DNA of 64,000 nt, taken from positions 186,001 through 250,000 of the forward strand of contig NZ_MNAN01000026.1 of NCBI RefSeq assembly GCF_001854475.1, in the 5' to 3' direction. The notes beneath the pieces were generated by a model. It saw nothing but the letters and a program-made list of their open reading frames with translations. It had not been told where the DNA came from and searched no databases. Below are positions 47,973 to 57,143 of this stretch, one piece after another. Both the position numbers and the translations under genes were made by a program. Source of the DNA: Pseudoalteromonas byunsanensis. Its GTDB lineage: Bacteria > Pseudomonadota > Gammaproteobacteria > Enterobacterales > Alteromonadaceae. How positions within the stretch are numbered: position 1 is the first letter of the stretch; the number at the start of each line of letters is the position of its first letter.

Positions 47973-49601
47973 ATGAAATTAAAAATATCTCTCAGCGCTT
48001 TGGCTGTTGCTGTGCTTGCAGGCTGCGCAAGTACAACTTCTAACACCAATGCTGATGTGCAAGCAGCTTATGAAAGTATCAACGCTCAACAACTGGCTCA
48101 ACATATCAAAACACTTGCTTCAGACGAGTTTGGCGGCCGCGCACCTTCTTCTAAAGGCGAAGAGTTGACGCTCGCTTATTTGAGTGACCAGTTTAAAGCA
48201 TTAGGGTACCAACCAGGCAACGGTGACAGCTTCTTCCAAGAAGTTCCTTTAGTTTCTATTGAAGCTGACGCGAACATGACCTTAGATATTGGCGGTAAAG
48301 CATATCAATACAAAAATGACATGGTAATGGGTACCAGTCGTATCAGCCCATTGGAATCTATTCAAGAATCTGAGTTAGTGTTTGTTGGTTATGGTGTTAA
48401 CGCACCAGAATACAATTGGAATGACTACGACGGCCTAGATGTAAAAGGTAAAACCGTCGTTATGCTGGTTAACGACCCGGGTTTTGCGACTAAAGATCCT
48501 AGTATGTTTACTGGTGAAGCAATGACCTACTATGGTCGATGGACCTACAAGTTCGAAGAAGCAAGCCGCCAAGGAGCTGCTGGCGCCATTATTATTCACG
48601 AAACGGCACCGGCGTCTTACCCATGGAGTGTGGTCGAGAACTCTTGGAGTGGTGAACAATTTGGTTTCCAAAAAGCTAATAACAACATGGACAGAGTAGC
48701 TGTTGAAGGCTGGGTCACCACAGATGTAGCCAAAGAGTTATTCAGCAAAGCCGGCCTTGACTTTGAAACAGCCAAAGCCAATGCGGCAAAAGGCGCTTAT
48801 CATGTTGATATGGGCGATCTAACAGCCTCTGTAACTGTTAAAAGTAAAATTAAAACTTCAACGTCTTACAACTTCATCGCCACCCTGCCTGGCAGTGAAA
48901 AACCTGATGAGCACGTGATTTACTCAGCTCACTGGGATCACTTAGGTACAGATAAGAACCGTAAAGGCGACCAAATCTACAATGGTGCGCACGATAACGC
49001 TACCGGAACTGGCGGTATGATTGAAGTAGCTGAAGCATTTGCTAAGTTGCCAACTCGTCCGCAGCGCTCTATTACCTTCTTGGCTGTTACCGCTGAAGAG
49101 CAAGGGCTATTAGGCTCTAAGTTTTACGCTGCAAACCCAGTGATCCCAGCAAATAAAACCGTCGCAAACATCAATATGGATAGCTTAAACCTGCTAGGCA
49201 AAGTAAAAGATATTAGTGTTGTCGGTATTGGTAAATCATCTCTTGACGATATGCTTGCCGATGCTGCAAAACAGCAAGGTCGAGTTGTTTCTGGCGATCC
49301 TAAACCGGCTTCAGGCGGATACTACCGCTCTGATCACTTCGCATTTGCCAACATGGGTGTACCTGCAATGTACGCAGGCGGTGGTACAGAAGCGATTGAT
49401 GAGCAAACCGCGGATTATCGTAAGCGCATGAGCCTTGTGCTTCGAGGCTGTTATCACCAGCCATGTGACCGCTACCGCGACGAGTGGGACTTAAGCGGTG
49501 CAGTGCAAGACTTACAGTTGTTTTACAAGGTAGGTTACGAAATTTCTCAACAGCCTCAGTGGCCAACTTGGAACGCAACCTCTGAGTTTCAACGCAAATG
49601 A
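47973..49601 (+). CDS. M28 family aminopeptidase lipoprotein with PA domain
   Basis: 542 residues. Lipoprotein signal with lipobox VLAGC (Cys18). A protease-associated (PA) insert covers about residues 130-260 (GKTVVMLVNDPGFATKD, GAAGAIIIHETAPA). The M28 di-zinc core has YSAHWDHLG (His and acid), YNGAHDNATGTGGMIEVAEA (bridging Asp), TFLAVTAEEQGLLGSKF (catalytic Glu-Glu), and the later DHFAFANMGVPAMYAGGG. It trims N-terminal residues of peptides at the cell surface or in the periplasm. Its 3' end overlaps the Fur/Mur-type box that precedes the next gene. Confidence 0.94.
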   Translation: MKLKISLSALAVAVLAGCASTTSNTNADVQAAYESINAQQLAQHIKTLASDEFGGRAPSSKGEELTLAYLSDQFKALGYQPGNGDSFFQEVPLVSIEADANMTLDIGGKAYQYKNDMVMGTSRISPLESIQESELVFVGYGVNAPEYNWNDYDGLDVKGKTVVMLVNDPGFATKDPSMFTGEAMTYYGRWTYKFEEASRQGAAGAIIIHETAPASYPWSVVENSWSGEQFGFQKANNNMDRVAVEGWVTTDVAKELFSKAGLDFETAKANAAKGAYHVDMGDLTASVTVKSKIKTSTSYNFIATLPGSEKPDEHVIYSAHWDHLGTDKNRKGDQIYNGAHDNATGTGGMIEVAEAFAKLPTRPQRSITFLAVTAEEQGLLGSKFYAANPVIPANKTVANINMDSLNLLGKVKDISVVGIGKSSLDDMLADAAKQQGRVVSGDPKPASGGYYRSDHFAFANMGVPAMYAGGGTEAIDEQTADYRKRMSLVLRGCYHQPCDRYRDEWDLSGAVQDLQLFYKVGYEISQQPQWPTWNATSEFQRK

Positions 49602-49613
49602 TATTGATTATCA
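49599..49613. promoter_or_regulatory. Fur/Mur-type box
   Basis: TGATATTGATTATCA differs from the 7-1-7 Fur core TGATAATNATTATCA at one position and is part of a longer palindrome AAATGATA/TATCATTT (49597 onward). It sits at the end of the M28 gene, about 50 bases before the manganese exporter start. Mur, a Mn-sensing Fur relative, uses a similar site. Confidence 0.65.
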
Positions 49614-49628
49614 TTTAGATTGATATAT

Positions 49629-49660
49629 AGTGTGACTAAGTTTTTTAATTTGGTCACACT
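49629..49660 (+). promoter_or_regulatory. Hairpin just before the Mn exporter start
   Basis: AGTGTGAC (49629-49636) and GTCACACT (49653-49660) form a perfect 8-bp stem that ends one base before the chosen ATG. It could hide the translation start, or act as a weak terminator of the M28 transcript. No T-run follows. Confidence 0.45.
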
Positions 49661-49661
49661 T

Positions 49662-50807
49662 ATGTTGCAGCTAGCGCGTTTAACTACATTTCAACTCAAT
49701 TCCCATTTACGTATCTCGTTTAATATTAAGCGATTAATTTTTCCTCTACTGCTCACTCTGGCATTAATGACTGAATCGCTTGGAGAGCTAACCAGAACGA
49801 CATTAGCCGACGCATATTTTCAAGTAACCGTTTTTGTTGCAAGTACACTTTATGTCTATTTTATTTTTGCTAAAAAGTTTCCCAATTTAGAACTGTCTCG
49901 TATAAAACAAAAATCCCCGCTACTTGAAATGTGCTATGCCTCGGTATTAGGTGCTCTCCCAGGCTGCGGTGGGGCAATTATCGTTGTTACTCAATATACG
50001 AAACAGCAAGCCAGCTTCGGTGCACTCGTAGCTGTGTTAACAGCCACCATGGGCGATGCTGCGTTTTTGCTGCTCGCTAAACAACCTATGACGGCCATCT
50101 CGATTATCGCCATTGGGATTGTCGTTGGTATTTTAAGTGGCTTAACAGCCAACGCATTACCAGCAAAATTTCAACCCACATTGTTAGCAAAGCAAACTAA
50201 AAGTGTAATTGAAAGCCTTGAGCAGGAAAAAACAACCTGTATTATTCGCTGTTCTCAATTCTTATTGTGGCCAAGTCTAATGTTCGCTCTACTCATAGCA
50301 TTTAACTTTGAATTTGGACAATCGCAAGCGCTGCTTGAATACTTAGGCTGCACTTTGGCACTGTTGGTGGTTTTCTCTTGGGCTGTAATTCCTACCAAAC
50401 AAAAGCAAAAAACTTGTGTAACTGCTCATAACAATTACTTTGAGCGTGTTATAAAAGACACTCAGTTTGTTAGTGTTTGGGTTATAGCAAGCTTTATGGT
50501 CTATGAAGTGTGCGTAAGTACATTTAAATTGGATATATCACTTTGGTTTGGCCAAATTGGTTTATTTGCACCTTTAGTCGCTATCTTTGTCGGCTTTATT
50601 CCTGGCTGCGGCCCTCAAATAGTTGTGACCAGCCTTTACCTTCAGGGCAGTATTCCATTTAGTGCATTAGTGGGTAACGCAATTTCTAACGATGGCGATG
50701 CGCTATTTCCAGCAATTGCCATGGCACCATCAGCAGCTTTAGTCGCCACTGCATACTCAGCAATCCCTGCTGTAATTGCCGCCTACATCTTTCATATATT
50801 GGTATAA
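49662..50807 (+). CDS. MneA-like manganese exporter (ArsP_2/10TM family)
   Basis: Polytopic inner-membrane protein of about 381 residues, with two related halves that each carry a Pro-Gly-Cys-Gly motif: SVLGALPGCGGAIIVVTQYT and FVGFIPGCGPQIVVTSLYL. Both are followed by an acidic MGDAAFLLLA or NDGDALFPAIA segment in the membrane. This inverted-repeat pattern is that of the putative Mn exporter family including Vibrio cholerae MneA. A Fur/Mur-like box lies upstream. Start choice is uncertain: the ATG at 49662 has no ribosome-binding site, and TTG 49620 or GTG 49632 are in frame. Confidence 0.85.
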   Translation: MLQLARLTTFQLNSHLRISFNIKRLIFPLLLTLALMTESLGELTRTTLADAYFQVTVFVASTLYVYFIFAKKFPNLELSRIKQKSPLLEMCYASVLGALPGCGGAIIVVTQYTKQQASFGALVAVLTATMGDAAFLLLAKQPMTAISIIAIGIVVGILSGLTANALPAKFQPTLLAKQTKSVIESLEQEKTTCIIRCSQFLLWPSLMFALLIAFNFEFGQSQALLEYLGCTLALLVVFSWAVIPTKQKQKTCVTAHNNYFERVIKDTQFVSVWVIASFMVYEVCVSTFKLDISLWFGQIGLFAPLVAIFVGFIPGCGPQIVVTSLYLQGSIPFSALVGNAISNDGDALFPAIAMAPSAALVATAYSAIPAVIAAYIFHILV

Positions 50808-50865
50808 AAGTGTAATGCCATGTAATTCACATTTACCAGCTAGATGACTACATTTTGTTTGTCTT

Positions 50866-50912
50866 CGTGCAGCACTCGACCTTCAAAAAAAAGGTGTGTT
50901 GTGCTGTTCACG
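50866..50912 (+). other. Structured hairpin upstream of an unknown gene
   Basis: Nested arms CGTG-AGCAC / GTGCT-CACG and ACCTT / AAGGT fold around an A-rich loop. It lies 42 bases before the ATG of the next gene and could be a 5' UTR structure or the end of the exporter transcript. Confidence 0.45.
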
Positions 50913-50954
50913 AGCTGACAGAGATTAATTTACGAATTACAAAGGAATATAATT

Positions 50955-51476
50955 ATGTCTACACAAACAGTTGGCCTTTCAAGCCCGGTTTATCAATTTC
51001 AACGCGTTCTAGCATATACATTGGGTCAGTCTGCATCAGTGATAGTTTCAGATTTAGACAGCTCAACAAACACTGTTAATGTTATTGCAAGTTCAGCAGC
51101 AACTGCGCAAGCCCTGGCTCAAATCGTTAAACCAGAGCAAAGCTTTGGCAATCTAAAAGTAGCAATTACTGTCAAAGACATTAGTGGCAATACGTATCAA
51201 CCGACACAGTCTAGCTGCACAACGGACACGCTTGTTGAGTCTGCTAAAACAGCACTTATCAACAACCCTCTTATTTTTGATGTGCGCACTGTAACCGATT
51301 TCAGCGGTAAACTTGTTGCGGGGATCTCAATTGTGCCAACTGCCATTCAATTTTGGAACGACAACTTAGCAAACCCATCTTCCTTTACAACATTACTCGC
51401 TGAAAATGGATTTGAGCAGGTATTAATAGAACAGTTTAAAGTGTTTAGTGAAGGTAAGCATATTGGCAACAATTAA
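50955..51476 (+). CDS. Unknown 173-residue protein
   Basis: Begins MSTQTVGLSSPVYQFQRVLA after AAAGGAA. It has no signal peptide or membrane segment. The sequence alternates small beta-type and helical parts (ASVIVSDLDSSTNTVNVIAS, FGNLKVAITVKDISGNTYQP, KLVAGISIVPTAIQFWND, FEQVLIEQFKVFSEG) and has a single Cys. Composition is rich in Ser, Thr and Asn. I do not recognise any family. It is probably single, preceded by a hairpin and convergent with the kinase gene. Confidence 0.7.
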   Translation: MSTQTVGLSSPVYQFQRVLAYTLGQSASVIVSDLDSSTNTVNVIASSAATAQALAQIVKPEQSFGNLKVAITVKDISGNTYQPTQSSCTTDTLVESAKTALINNPLIFDVRTVTDFSGKLVAGISIVPTAIQFWNDNLANPSSFTTLLAENGFEQVLIEQFKVFSEGKHIGNN

Positions 51477-51516
51477 GACACTATTTAACATAGGAGAGTA
51501 CATACCTGCTCTCCTA

Positions 51517-51957
51517 TTACCACTCAAAAATATATGCCATCTTGCTGATGGTTTTCAGTGCCACACCATGAGTGTTTCGCTTTGCGTAAAGATGCTGCAT
51601 TGATTTATCTTTTACTTCGCCAACGATGACTTCTTTGACCTGATAGCCTAATGCCGTTGCCGCCGCACTATATGCAACAAATTCCCACTTTTTGATATTG
51701 GTATTATCAACAATCACCAGAGGGATCCCCTCGCCCAGCCCATTTATAAAGCGAGCTAAATTAAGGTTGTGATATTGTGGCAGCTTAAACTTCTCAAAAT
51801 GATACTCACCCGCATCATTATAAAAGTAGTCATCAGTTGAGCAGATCAAATATTGGCTTTCATCACCTGCTACTAATTCATCAGCCAGCGTTTGCGCGTA
51901 ATGTGTCTTACCACACCCGGGTAAGCCCCTTAATATAAAAACTTGTTTCATCGACAA
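51517..51957 (-). CDS. Small P-loop kinase-like AAA ATPase
   Basis: 146 residues. Walker A is ILRGLPGCGKTHYAQTLADE. The ICSTDDYFYNDAGEYHF segment with two acidic residues and the IPLVIVDNTNIKKWEF motif (Walker B-like, with D-N-T-N) place it among the polynucleotide-kinase-like/N4BP2-like proteins. The C-terminal YAKRNTHGV resembles a lid Arg. It may phosphorylate a nucleic acid end or small substrate; the substrate is not evident. A zeta-toxin role is unlikely, as no antitoxin gene is adjacent. Confidence 0.82.
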   Translation of the reverse strand: MSMKQVFILRGLPGCGKTHYAQTLADELVAGDESQYLICSTDDYFYNDAGEYHFEKFKLPQYHNLNLARFINGLGEGIPLVIVDNTNIKKWEFVAYSAAATALGYQVKEVIVGEVKDKSMQHLYAKRNTHGVALKTISKMAYIFEW

Positions 51958-52267
51958 TTAACGTTACCTAAGTCGTGAGCAATCAACATAAATAAGCGCG
52001 TATCATGCCACACTTTTAAAATTTAATCATGAATTACATGAACAATGTATGTTCAGCTACATCCAGCGGCATAAAAGCCCCGCTTGAGCGCTCAAAAAAA
52101 GCACAAAATCACGTTTAAAACGACTCAAGACGAATTAACTTGTAAAAGAGTTGCAATTGAGTGTTTTTTTATTGCTTTATCAAAGGTAAGATACGGCTCA
52201 CGTGCCTGTATAATTTTTACAGGTACAATCGAATAATTATTAGGTAACTTATATCATTGGAGTGAAG
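51958..52267. other. Intergenic region upstream of asnS
   Basis: Contains a 12-bp perfect palindrome TTGAGCGCTCAA (52084-52095) and a small CTGTA/TACAG repeat near 52206-52224. The asnS promoter must lie here; I see no T-box or other riboswitch. Confidence 0.45.
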
Positions 52268-53665
52268 ATGAGCCACATAGCGATAACGGAGCTACTCAAG
52301 GGCACCGTTGCGGTCGACAGCCAGGTAACAGTCAAAGGCTGGATCCGTACACGCCGCGATTCAAAAGCAGGTATTTCTTTCTTAGCCGTTCATGACGGTT
52401 CTTGTTTTGATCCTATCCAAGCGGTTGTTCCTAATTCGCTCAATAATTATGATGAAGTTACCCGCTTAACGGCTGGTTGCTCTGTAAAAGTAACAGGCGT
52501 GTTAGTTCAATCAGAAGGTCAAGGTCAAGCATTCGAAATTCAAGCTAACTCAGTTGAAGTATTGGGTTGGGTTGAAAATCCAGACACGTACCCTATGGCT
52601 GCTAAACGTCATAGTATTGAGTATTTACGCGAGCACGCTCACTTGCGCCCACGTACTAACGTGATTGGTGCTGTAACGCGTGTACGTAACTGCCTATCTC
52701 AGGCAATTCACCGCTTTTTCCACGAGCAAGGTTATATGTGGATCAGCACACCGATTATCACAGCCAGTGACTGTGAAGGTGCCGGTGAAATGTTCCGTGT
52801 TTCTACACTTGATATGAACAATCTGCCTCGCACAGATAAAGGCGAAGTTGATTACAGTGAAGACTTCTTTGGTAAAGAAGCGTTTCTGACCGTATCAGGC
52901 CAGCTTAACGGCGAAACATACGCAAGTGCCATGTCAAAGATTTATACCTTTGGTCCAACTTTCCGCGCAGAAAACTCCAATACCTCACGCCATTTGGCAG
53001 AGTTTTGGATGGTAGAGCCGGAAGTCGCTTTTGCTGATCTTGAAGACATCGCAAAGCTTGCAGAAAGCATGCTTAAGTATGTATTCAAAGCGGTATTAGA
53101 AGAGCGTCGTGACGACATGGAGTTTTTCGCTCAACGTATTGAGAAAACGGCTATTTCACGTTTAGAAGAGTTCGTTGAAAAAGACTTTGCTCAGGTGGAT
53201 TACACCGATGCTATCGACATTCTTAAAGATTGCGATAAGCAGTTCGAGTTCCCTGTTGAGTGGGGCGTTGACCTTCAATCAGAGCACGAGCGTTATTTAG
53301 CAGAAGAGCACTTCAAAGCGCCTGTGGTTATCAAAAACTACCCTCGCGATATCAAAGCTTTCTACATGCGTCAGAACGAAGACGGTAAAACGGTTGCAGC
53401 GATGGACGTGGTTGCTCCAGGTATCGGAGAGATCATCGGTGGTTCTCAGCGTGAAGAGCGTTTAGACGTGTTAGATACGCGTTTAGAAGAAATGGGCTTA
53501 AATAAAGAAGACTACAGTTGGTACCGCGATTTACGTCGTTACGGTACAGTACCACATTCAGGGTTTGGTCTTGGCTTTGAGCGCTTAGTTGCCTACGTAA
53601 CGGGTATGGGTAACGTACGTGACGTTATCGCTTTCCCACGTACTAAAGGCAGTGCGACTTACTAA
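52268..53665 (+). CDS. asnS: Asparaginyl-tRNA synthetase
   Basis: Class IIb synthetase charging tRNA-Asn. The N-terminal OB-fold anticodon domain ([20 protein letters not shown]) is followed by the catalytic core: motif 2 [21 protein letters not shown] and motif 3 [18 protein letters not shown], with the C-terminal [20 protein letters not shown] at 52268 gives 465 residues, matching the family; GTG at 52262 is in frame. A strong terminator follows. Confidence 0.98.
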   Translation: MSHIAITELLKGTVAVDSQVTVKGWIRTRRDSKAGISFLAVHDGSCFDPIQAVVPNSLNNYDEVTRLTAGCSVKVTGVLVQSEGQGQAFEIQANSVEVLGWVENPDTYPMAAKRHSIEYLREHAHLRPRTNVIGAVTRVRNCLSQAIHRFFHEQGYMWISTPIITASDCEGAGEMFRVSTLDMNNLPRTDKGEVDYSEDFFGKEAFLTVSGQLNGETYASAMSKIYTFGPTFRAENSNTSRHLAEFWMVEPEVAFADLEDIAKLAESMLKYVFKAVLEERRDDMEFFAQRIEKTAISRLEEFVEKDFAQVDYTDAIDILKDCDKQFEFPVEWGVDLQSEHERYLAEEHFKAPVVIKNYPRDIKAFYMRQNEDGKTVAAMDVVAPGIGEIIGGSQREERLDVLDTRLEEMGLNKEDYSWYRDLRRYGTVPHSGFGLGFERLVAYVTGMGNVRDVIAFPRTKGSATY

Positions 53666-53685
53666 GTATTTAATGCTTTATAAAA

Positions 53686-53715
53686 AATACCCAGCCTATG
53701 CTGGGTATTTTTTTG
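53686..53715 (+). terminator. Rho-independent terminator after asnS
   Basis: AATACCCAGC / GCTGGGTATT stem with a CTAT loop and seven or more T. It also faces the convergent TonB receptor gene. Confidence 0.93.
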
Positions 53716-53770
53716 CTTGCTGCATATCAAGTAGCGGCCAATAACTCGACCGCTAACGTGATACTGTTAC

Positions 53771-56638
53771 TTAAAAACGTGCTACCCACTCTATTGAGAA
53801 AGTACGTCCCATAACAGCAGTAGTCACCGGGTATCTTGCGCGGTTAAACCAAGGGCTGCCACCGATGTAGCTTTCATCATTACGCGCTTTTGAATCACGA
53901 AGGTTATTAACCCCAAGCTTCACGTTATGATCATCATTGATCACATAGGTCACACCTAAGTTGTAAACCAACCATGGCGCCATACGCGAAGCTAATGCTC
54001 TACGATCGTCTGATGGATTACGCTCTGGATCTGGGTCTTCATAGTTCCAACTTGAACCTAAGCGCGTTTGTTGAAGTTGCACAACCCAGTTATCATTACG
54101 CCAGCCAAATTTATTATCCCAGCGTGAGCGGAAGTCGTTGTTTAACCAACTATCACGATATTCTTTGTCTATCTCGTCACCAGGGAACTCTTGGTTAACA
54201 ACTTCAAGTACATGGGTATACTTCAAATCGATATCGATTAATCCGTAGTCACCTAAATCAAAGCCCGCCTTGAGGTTCATATCAAAACCCGTTTGCTCAC
54301 TCAGTGATTGGTTAATATAGGTGGTATGCGCGGTATTCACCGTTAAACCAACATTAGGCGCTGTAGCATCAAAACGTTTGATACGACTGAGCACATCAGC
54401 ACATAATGCTTCGTTATCAGATTGGCCATTACGGCACTCTGCTTCGGTTCTGTAGAAATGATCAGTATCCCAGCTTTCTACTTTGTCTTCTATACGTATA
54501 CGGTATACGTCAGAGATTAAATCAATCTCTTCTGTGATACTCCAAACAAAGCCAAGCGTTGCAGAGTAACCTGTTTCTTCTTTAAGGTCTTTGTTACCGG
54601 TTCTAGTACCTTGATAACGCTGACCCTCTTTGAGCCTACCCGCACTGTCCATATCACACTGATAAGTAATTGCGTCGTTTTCTGCTTGCGATAAGCCAGT
54701 ATCTTGGCCTGTCACTATCTGCACACATTTACTCTCTAGCCAATAATCAGTAAATGACTGATAGAAACCCGATGGCCCAGCGTAAACTTGGTGAATATCT
54801 GGCGCCCTAAAGGTTGTTCCATAGTTTGCACGTACCAGTAATTCATCTAATGGACGGTACTCTAAACCCAGTTGATAGGTAAATGCGCCATCTACTGCTG
54901 TTTCATCGTCGTAGTAATCGTAACGACCTGCGATATTAGCCTGTACTTGCTCGGTAAGAGGCACTCGGAACTCTACGGCCATACCGTAACGGTCACGCTC
55001 ACCTTCCCCTTCGGTGCCAGTTAAGCCATTGCCCCAACCCGTTGTCTTATCTAGCGTACGAGGGTCTAATTTTATTGAGTAATCTTCTGATGACCACTCA
55101 AAGGCCAAGGCAAAATCAACTTCGCCTGCTGGTAATTCAAATACAGCGCCCGTCAAAGACGCATTAACCGTTGTAACCGAAGCATCAGCTTTTGAGTCGT
55201 TCACTTCAACAATCGCTTCTCTGCCTTGTGCATCTAATGGACGCCAGAACAAGTCAAAGTCTGGATTGAACTCATTCGTGGTACCTGCTAGAGGTTGACC
55301 TAGAAAATAGTCTATCGCTTTATCCGACGCTATTAGATTTTGATGCTCAAAGTTGTCTGAAGCACTGTGAGAAATAGACAACTCATAGTTCCAGTCATCC
55401 AGCACTGTTCCTCTGAAACCCGCCGCAGCATAAAGCATTTCATCCTTAAAGTGTTTATTTACATCACCCACCTCTTCTTCGGTGAATGTACGTTGCATAA
55501 ACAAATAACGGTCATTGGTTGCATCCCACACCCATTGATCTGCAATGGCTATACCTTCTGGTAATCTGTCAGTGCCCCAGCTAATACCGTAACCACCGCG
55601 GTTTTGTGCTTCGCTATCCCAGTAGAGCGCTTCTGCAAAAAACTCATGGTTTGAGTTAAGTTGCCAGCTCAAATTAGTGTATAAAGACAGGTGTTCACGG
55701 TCATTGATGTATGAACCATCCCCAGTGCTATCGCGCCCACAGTAAAACCCTCTACTCGGTCTTTCAGATAGTTCATAACCGCTCCATTGGTCACATAGGT
55801 TACTACCAAATTCATCAGGGTGTAGGTAACTAAAACCCCCGTCGTAGGTCGCGGCCATAATCGAACGTGAATTAACTCTTTGATATTCTGGTTCATCTTC
55901 TGTTGCAGGACCATCATTAACGTCATCTAGCCAGTCACGCTCATATCCACGCAGCATGTCTTGTTGACTATACTCAAGCGCATAGGTCAGACTAAGATCT
56001 CCTTCACTGAACCCACCTGTAATTGAGAATTTGTTGCTATCACCGCCACCTTGGTCGGTTGTGCTATGACGTAAACGTACTGTAGTATCATCGACATTGG
56101 TTTTTGTAATGATGTTTACTACGCCTGCAATTGCGTCAGAACCATAAACCGCAGAACTACCGCCTGTCAAAATCTCGATTCTAGAAATAGCTGCAGCACT
56201 GATGGTAGATAAGTTAAATACATTGTTTTCGCCATTGAACGCGCGCGGGTAGTTAGCGACACGACGGCCATTGAGCAATACCAATGTACGGTTCGCCCCC
56301 ATGCCTCTAAGGTTGACCGTTTCAGCATTCGGCGTGAAAGAGTTAGTATAACCTTGACCTTGAGTGTCACCTGTTGCCGAAGAAAGCGATTGAATCGCTT
56401 CAAAAACATTCCCAAAACCTTTCGCTTCAATATCTTCAGCGGTCATTACTACAACCGGTGATGGGCCTTCTATTTGAGCTCGGCCGATACGAGAACCAGT
56501 TGTTACGATGCGCTCAATTTCTTGTTCTTTTTGTACTTGACCGCCGTCATTTTCAGCAGCTAATACAGATTGGCCAGTTAATGCCAGACTACCCATTAAA
56601 GCCAGTCTAATCGCATTAGATAGCGTAGAGTTAAGCAT
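53771..56638 (-). CDS. TonB-dependent outer-membrane receptor
   Basis: 955 residues. Signal peptide (NAIRLALMGSLALTGQSVLA), TonB box-like segment (EIERIVTTGSRI), plug domain (PVVVMTAEDIEAKGFGNVFE, VNLRGMGANRTLVLLNGRR, LTGGSSAVYGSDAIAGVVNI), then a large beta-barrel ending MGRTFSIEWVARF with terminal Phe. The plug resembles the large TonB receptors of Alteromonadales and Sphingomonads that take up peptides or sugars rather than siderophores. Several loop Cys residues could form disulphides. No transporter is adjacent, so the substrate is not evident. Confidence 0.93.
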   Translation of the reverse strand: MLNSTLSNAIRLALMGSLALTGQSVLAAENDGGQVQKEQEIERIVTTGSRIGRAQIEGPSPVVVMTAEDIEAKGFGNVFEAIQSLSSATGDTQGQGYTNSFTPNAETVNLRGMGANRTLVLLNGRRVANYPRAFNGENNVFNLSTISAAAISRIEILTGGSSAVYGSDAIAGVVNIITKTNVDDTTVRLRHSTTDQGGGDSNKFSITGGFSEGDLSLTYALEYSQQDMLRGYERDWLDDVNDGPATEDEPEYQRVNSRSIMAATYDGGFSYLHPDEFGSNLCDQWSGYELSERPSRGFYCGRDSTGDGSYINDREHLSLYTNLSWQLNSNHEFFAEALYWDSEAQNRGGYGISWGTDRLPEGIAIADQWVWDATNDRYLFMQRTFTEEEVGDVNKHFKDEMLYAAAGFRGTVLDDWNYELSISHSASDNFEHQNLIASDKAIDYFLGQPLAGTTNEFNPDFDLFWRPLDAQGREAIVEVNDSKADASVTTVNASLTGAVFELPAGEVDFALAFEWSSEDYSIKLDPRTLDKTTGWGNGLTGTEGEGERDRYGMAVEFRVPLTEQVQANIAGRYDYYDDETAVDGAFTYQLGLEYRPLDELLVRANYGTTFRAPDIHQVYAGPSGFYQSFTDYWLESKCVQIVTGQDTGLSQAENDAITYQCDMDSAGRLKEGQRYQGTRTGNKDLKEETGYSATLGFVWSITEEIDLISDVYRIRIEDKVESWDTDHFYRTEAECRNGQSDNEALCADVLSRIKRFDATAPNVGLTVNTAHTTYINQSLSEQTGFDMNLKAGFDLGDYGLIDIDLKYTHVLEVVNQEFPGDEIDKEYRDSWLNNDFRSRWDNKFGWRNDNWVVQLQQTRLGSSWNYEDPDPERNPSDDRRALASRMAPWLVYNLGVTYVINDDHNVKLGVNNLRDSKARNDESYIGGSPWFNRARYPVTTAVMGRTFSIEWVARF

Positions 56639-57089
56639 ATATTTCCCCTAAGTTATTTGTGAACAAAGTGATAACTCACTAGATTGCACTTGTTATTTTT
56701 TTGGCGCGCACATGGAAACACAATATTAACATAATGTAAATATCGCGTACCCAAAATAAATATACTTATAACTTGAAATTATGTGGTTCTATCGCTTTTA
56801 TGGGTCACAGAATAAATACCCAAAGCGGTTAGTTTGAGATGTGTGTACTTGATGAAATAGTTAGAGTTGTAAAAACGTATGTAGCAGTTTTAAAAACCTA
56901 CCTTACTTAGATAGTTCTTTCGAGGCACAGTGAGACATAAGTCACTTTGAGGCCTTATTCATCACCTTCACTTCTGTTTATGTTACTAATACACACCTTG
57001 AAAGATGTCATTTGAGAATCTATGCGGTATTTATGATCCACTGATGAAAAGTCGCCCTTGCGCTGACAATTTTGAAAGGACAAATAAAA
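56639..57089. other. Intergenic region between the TonB receptor and the amidohydrolase operon
   Basis: About 450 bases. It is AT-rich with no coding frame of weight. It should hold the TonB receptor promoter near 56640-56760. I see no Fur or Zur box. Confidence 0.4.
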
Positions 57090-57116
57090 AAGCCCAGCGC
57101 TTAAGCTCTGAGCTTT
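57090..57116 (-). terminator. Rho-independent terminator after the amidohydrolase operon
   Basis: An almost fully palindromic AAGCYCAGMGCTTAAGC... stem, followed on the minus strand by TTTTTTATTT, 27 bases past the stop. Confidence 0.85.
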
Positions 57117-57143
57117 TAAAAACAAAAACTATGTTTAGTGTTG

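Noticed and set aside
51517..51957. Zeta-toxin interpretation of the small P-loop kinase
   Set aside because: No antitoxin gene is adjacent and the UDP-GlcNAc-binding features of zeta toxins are not seen.
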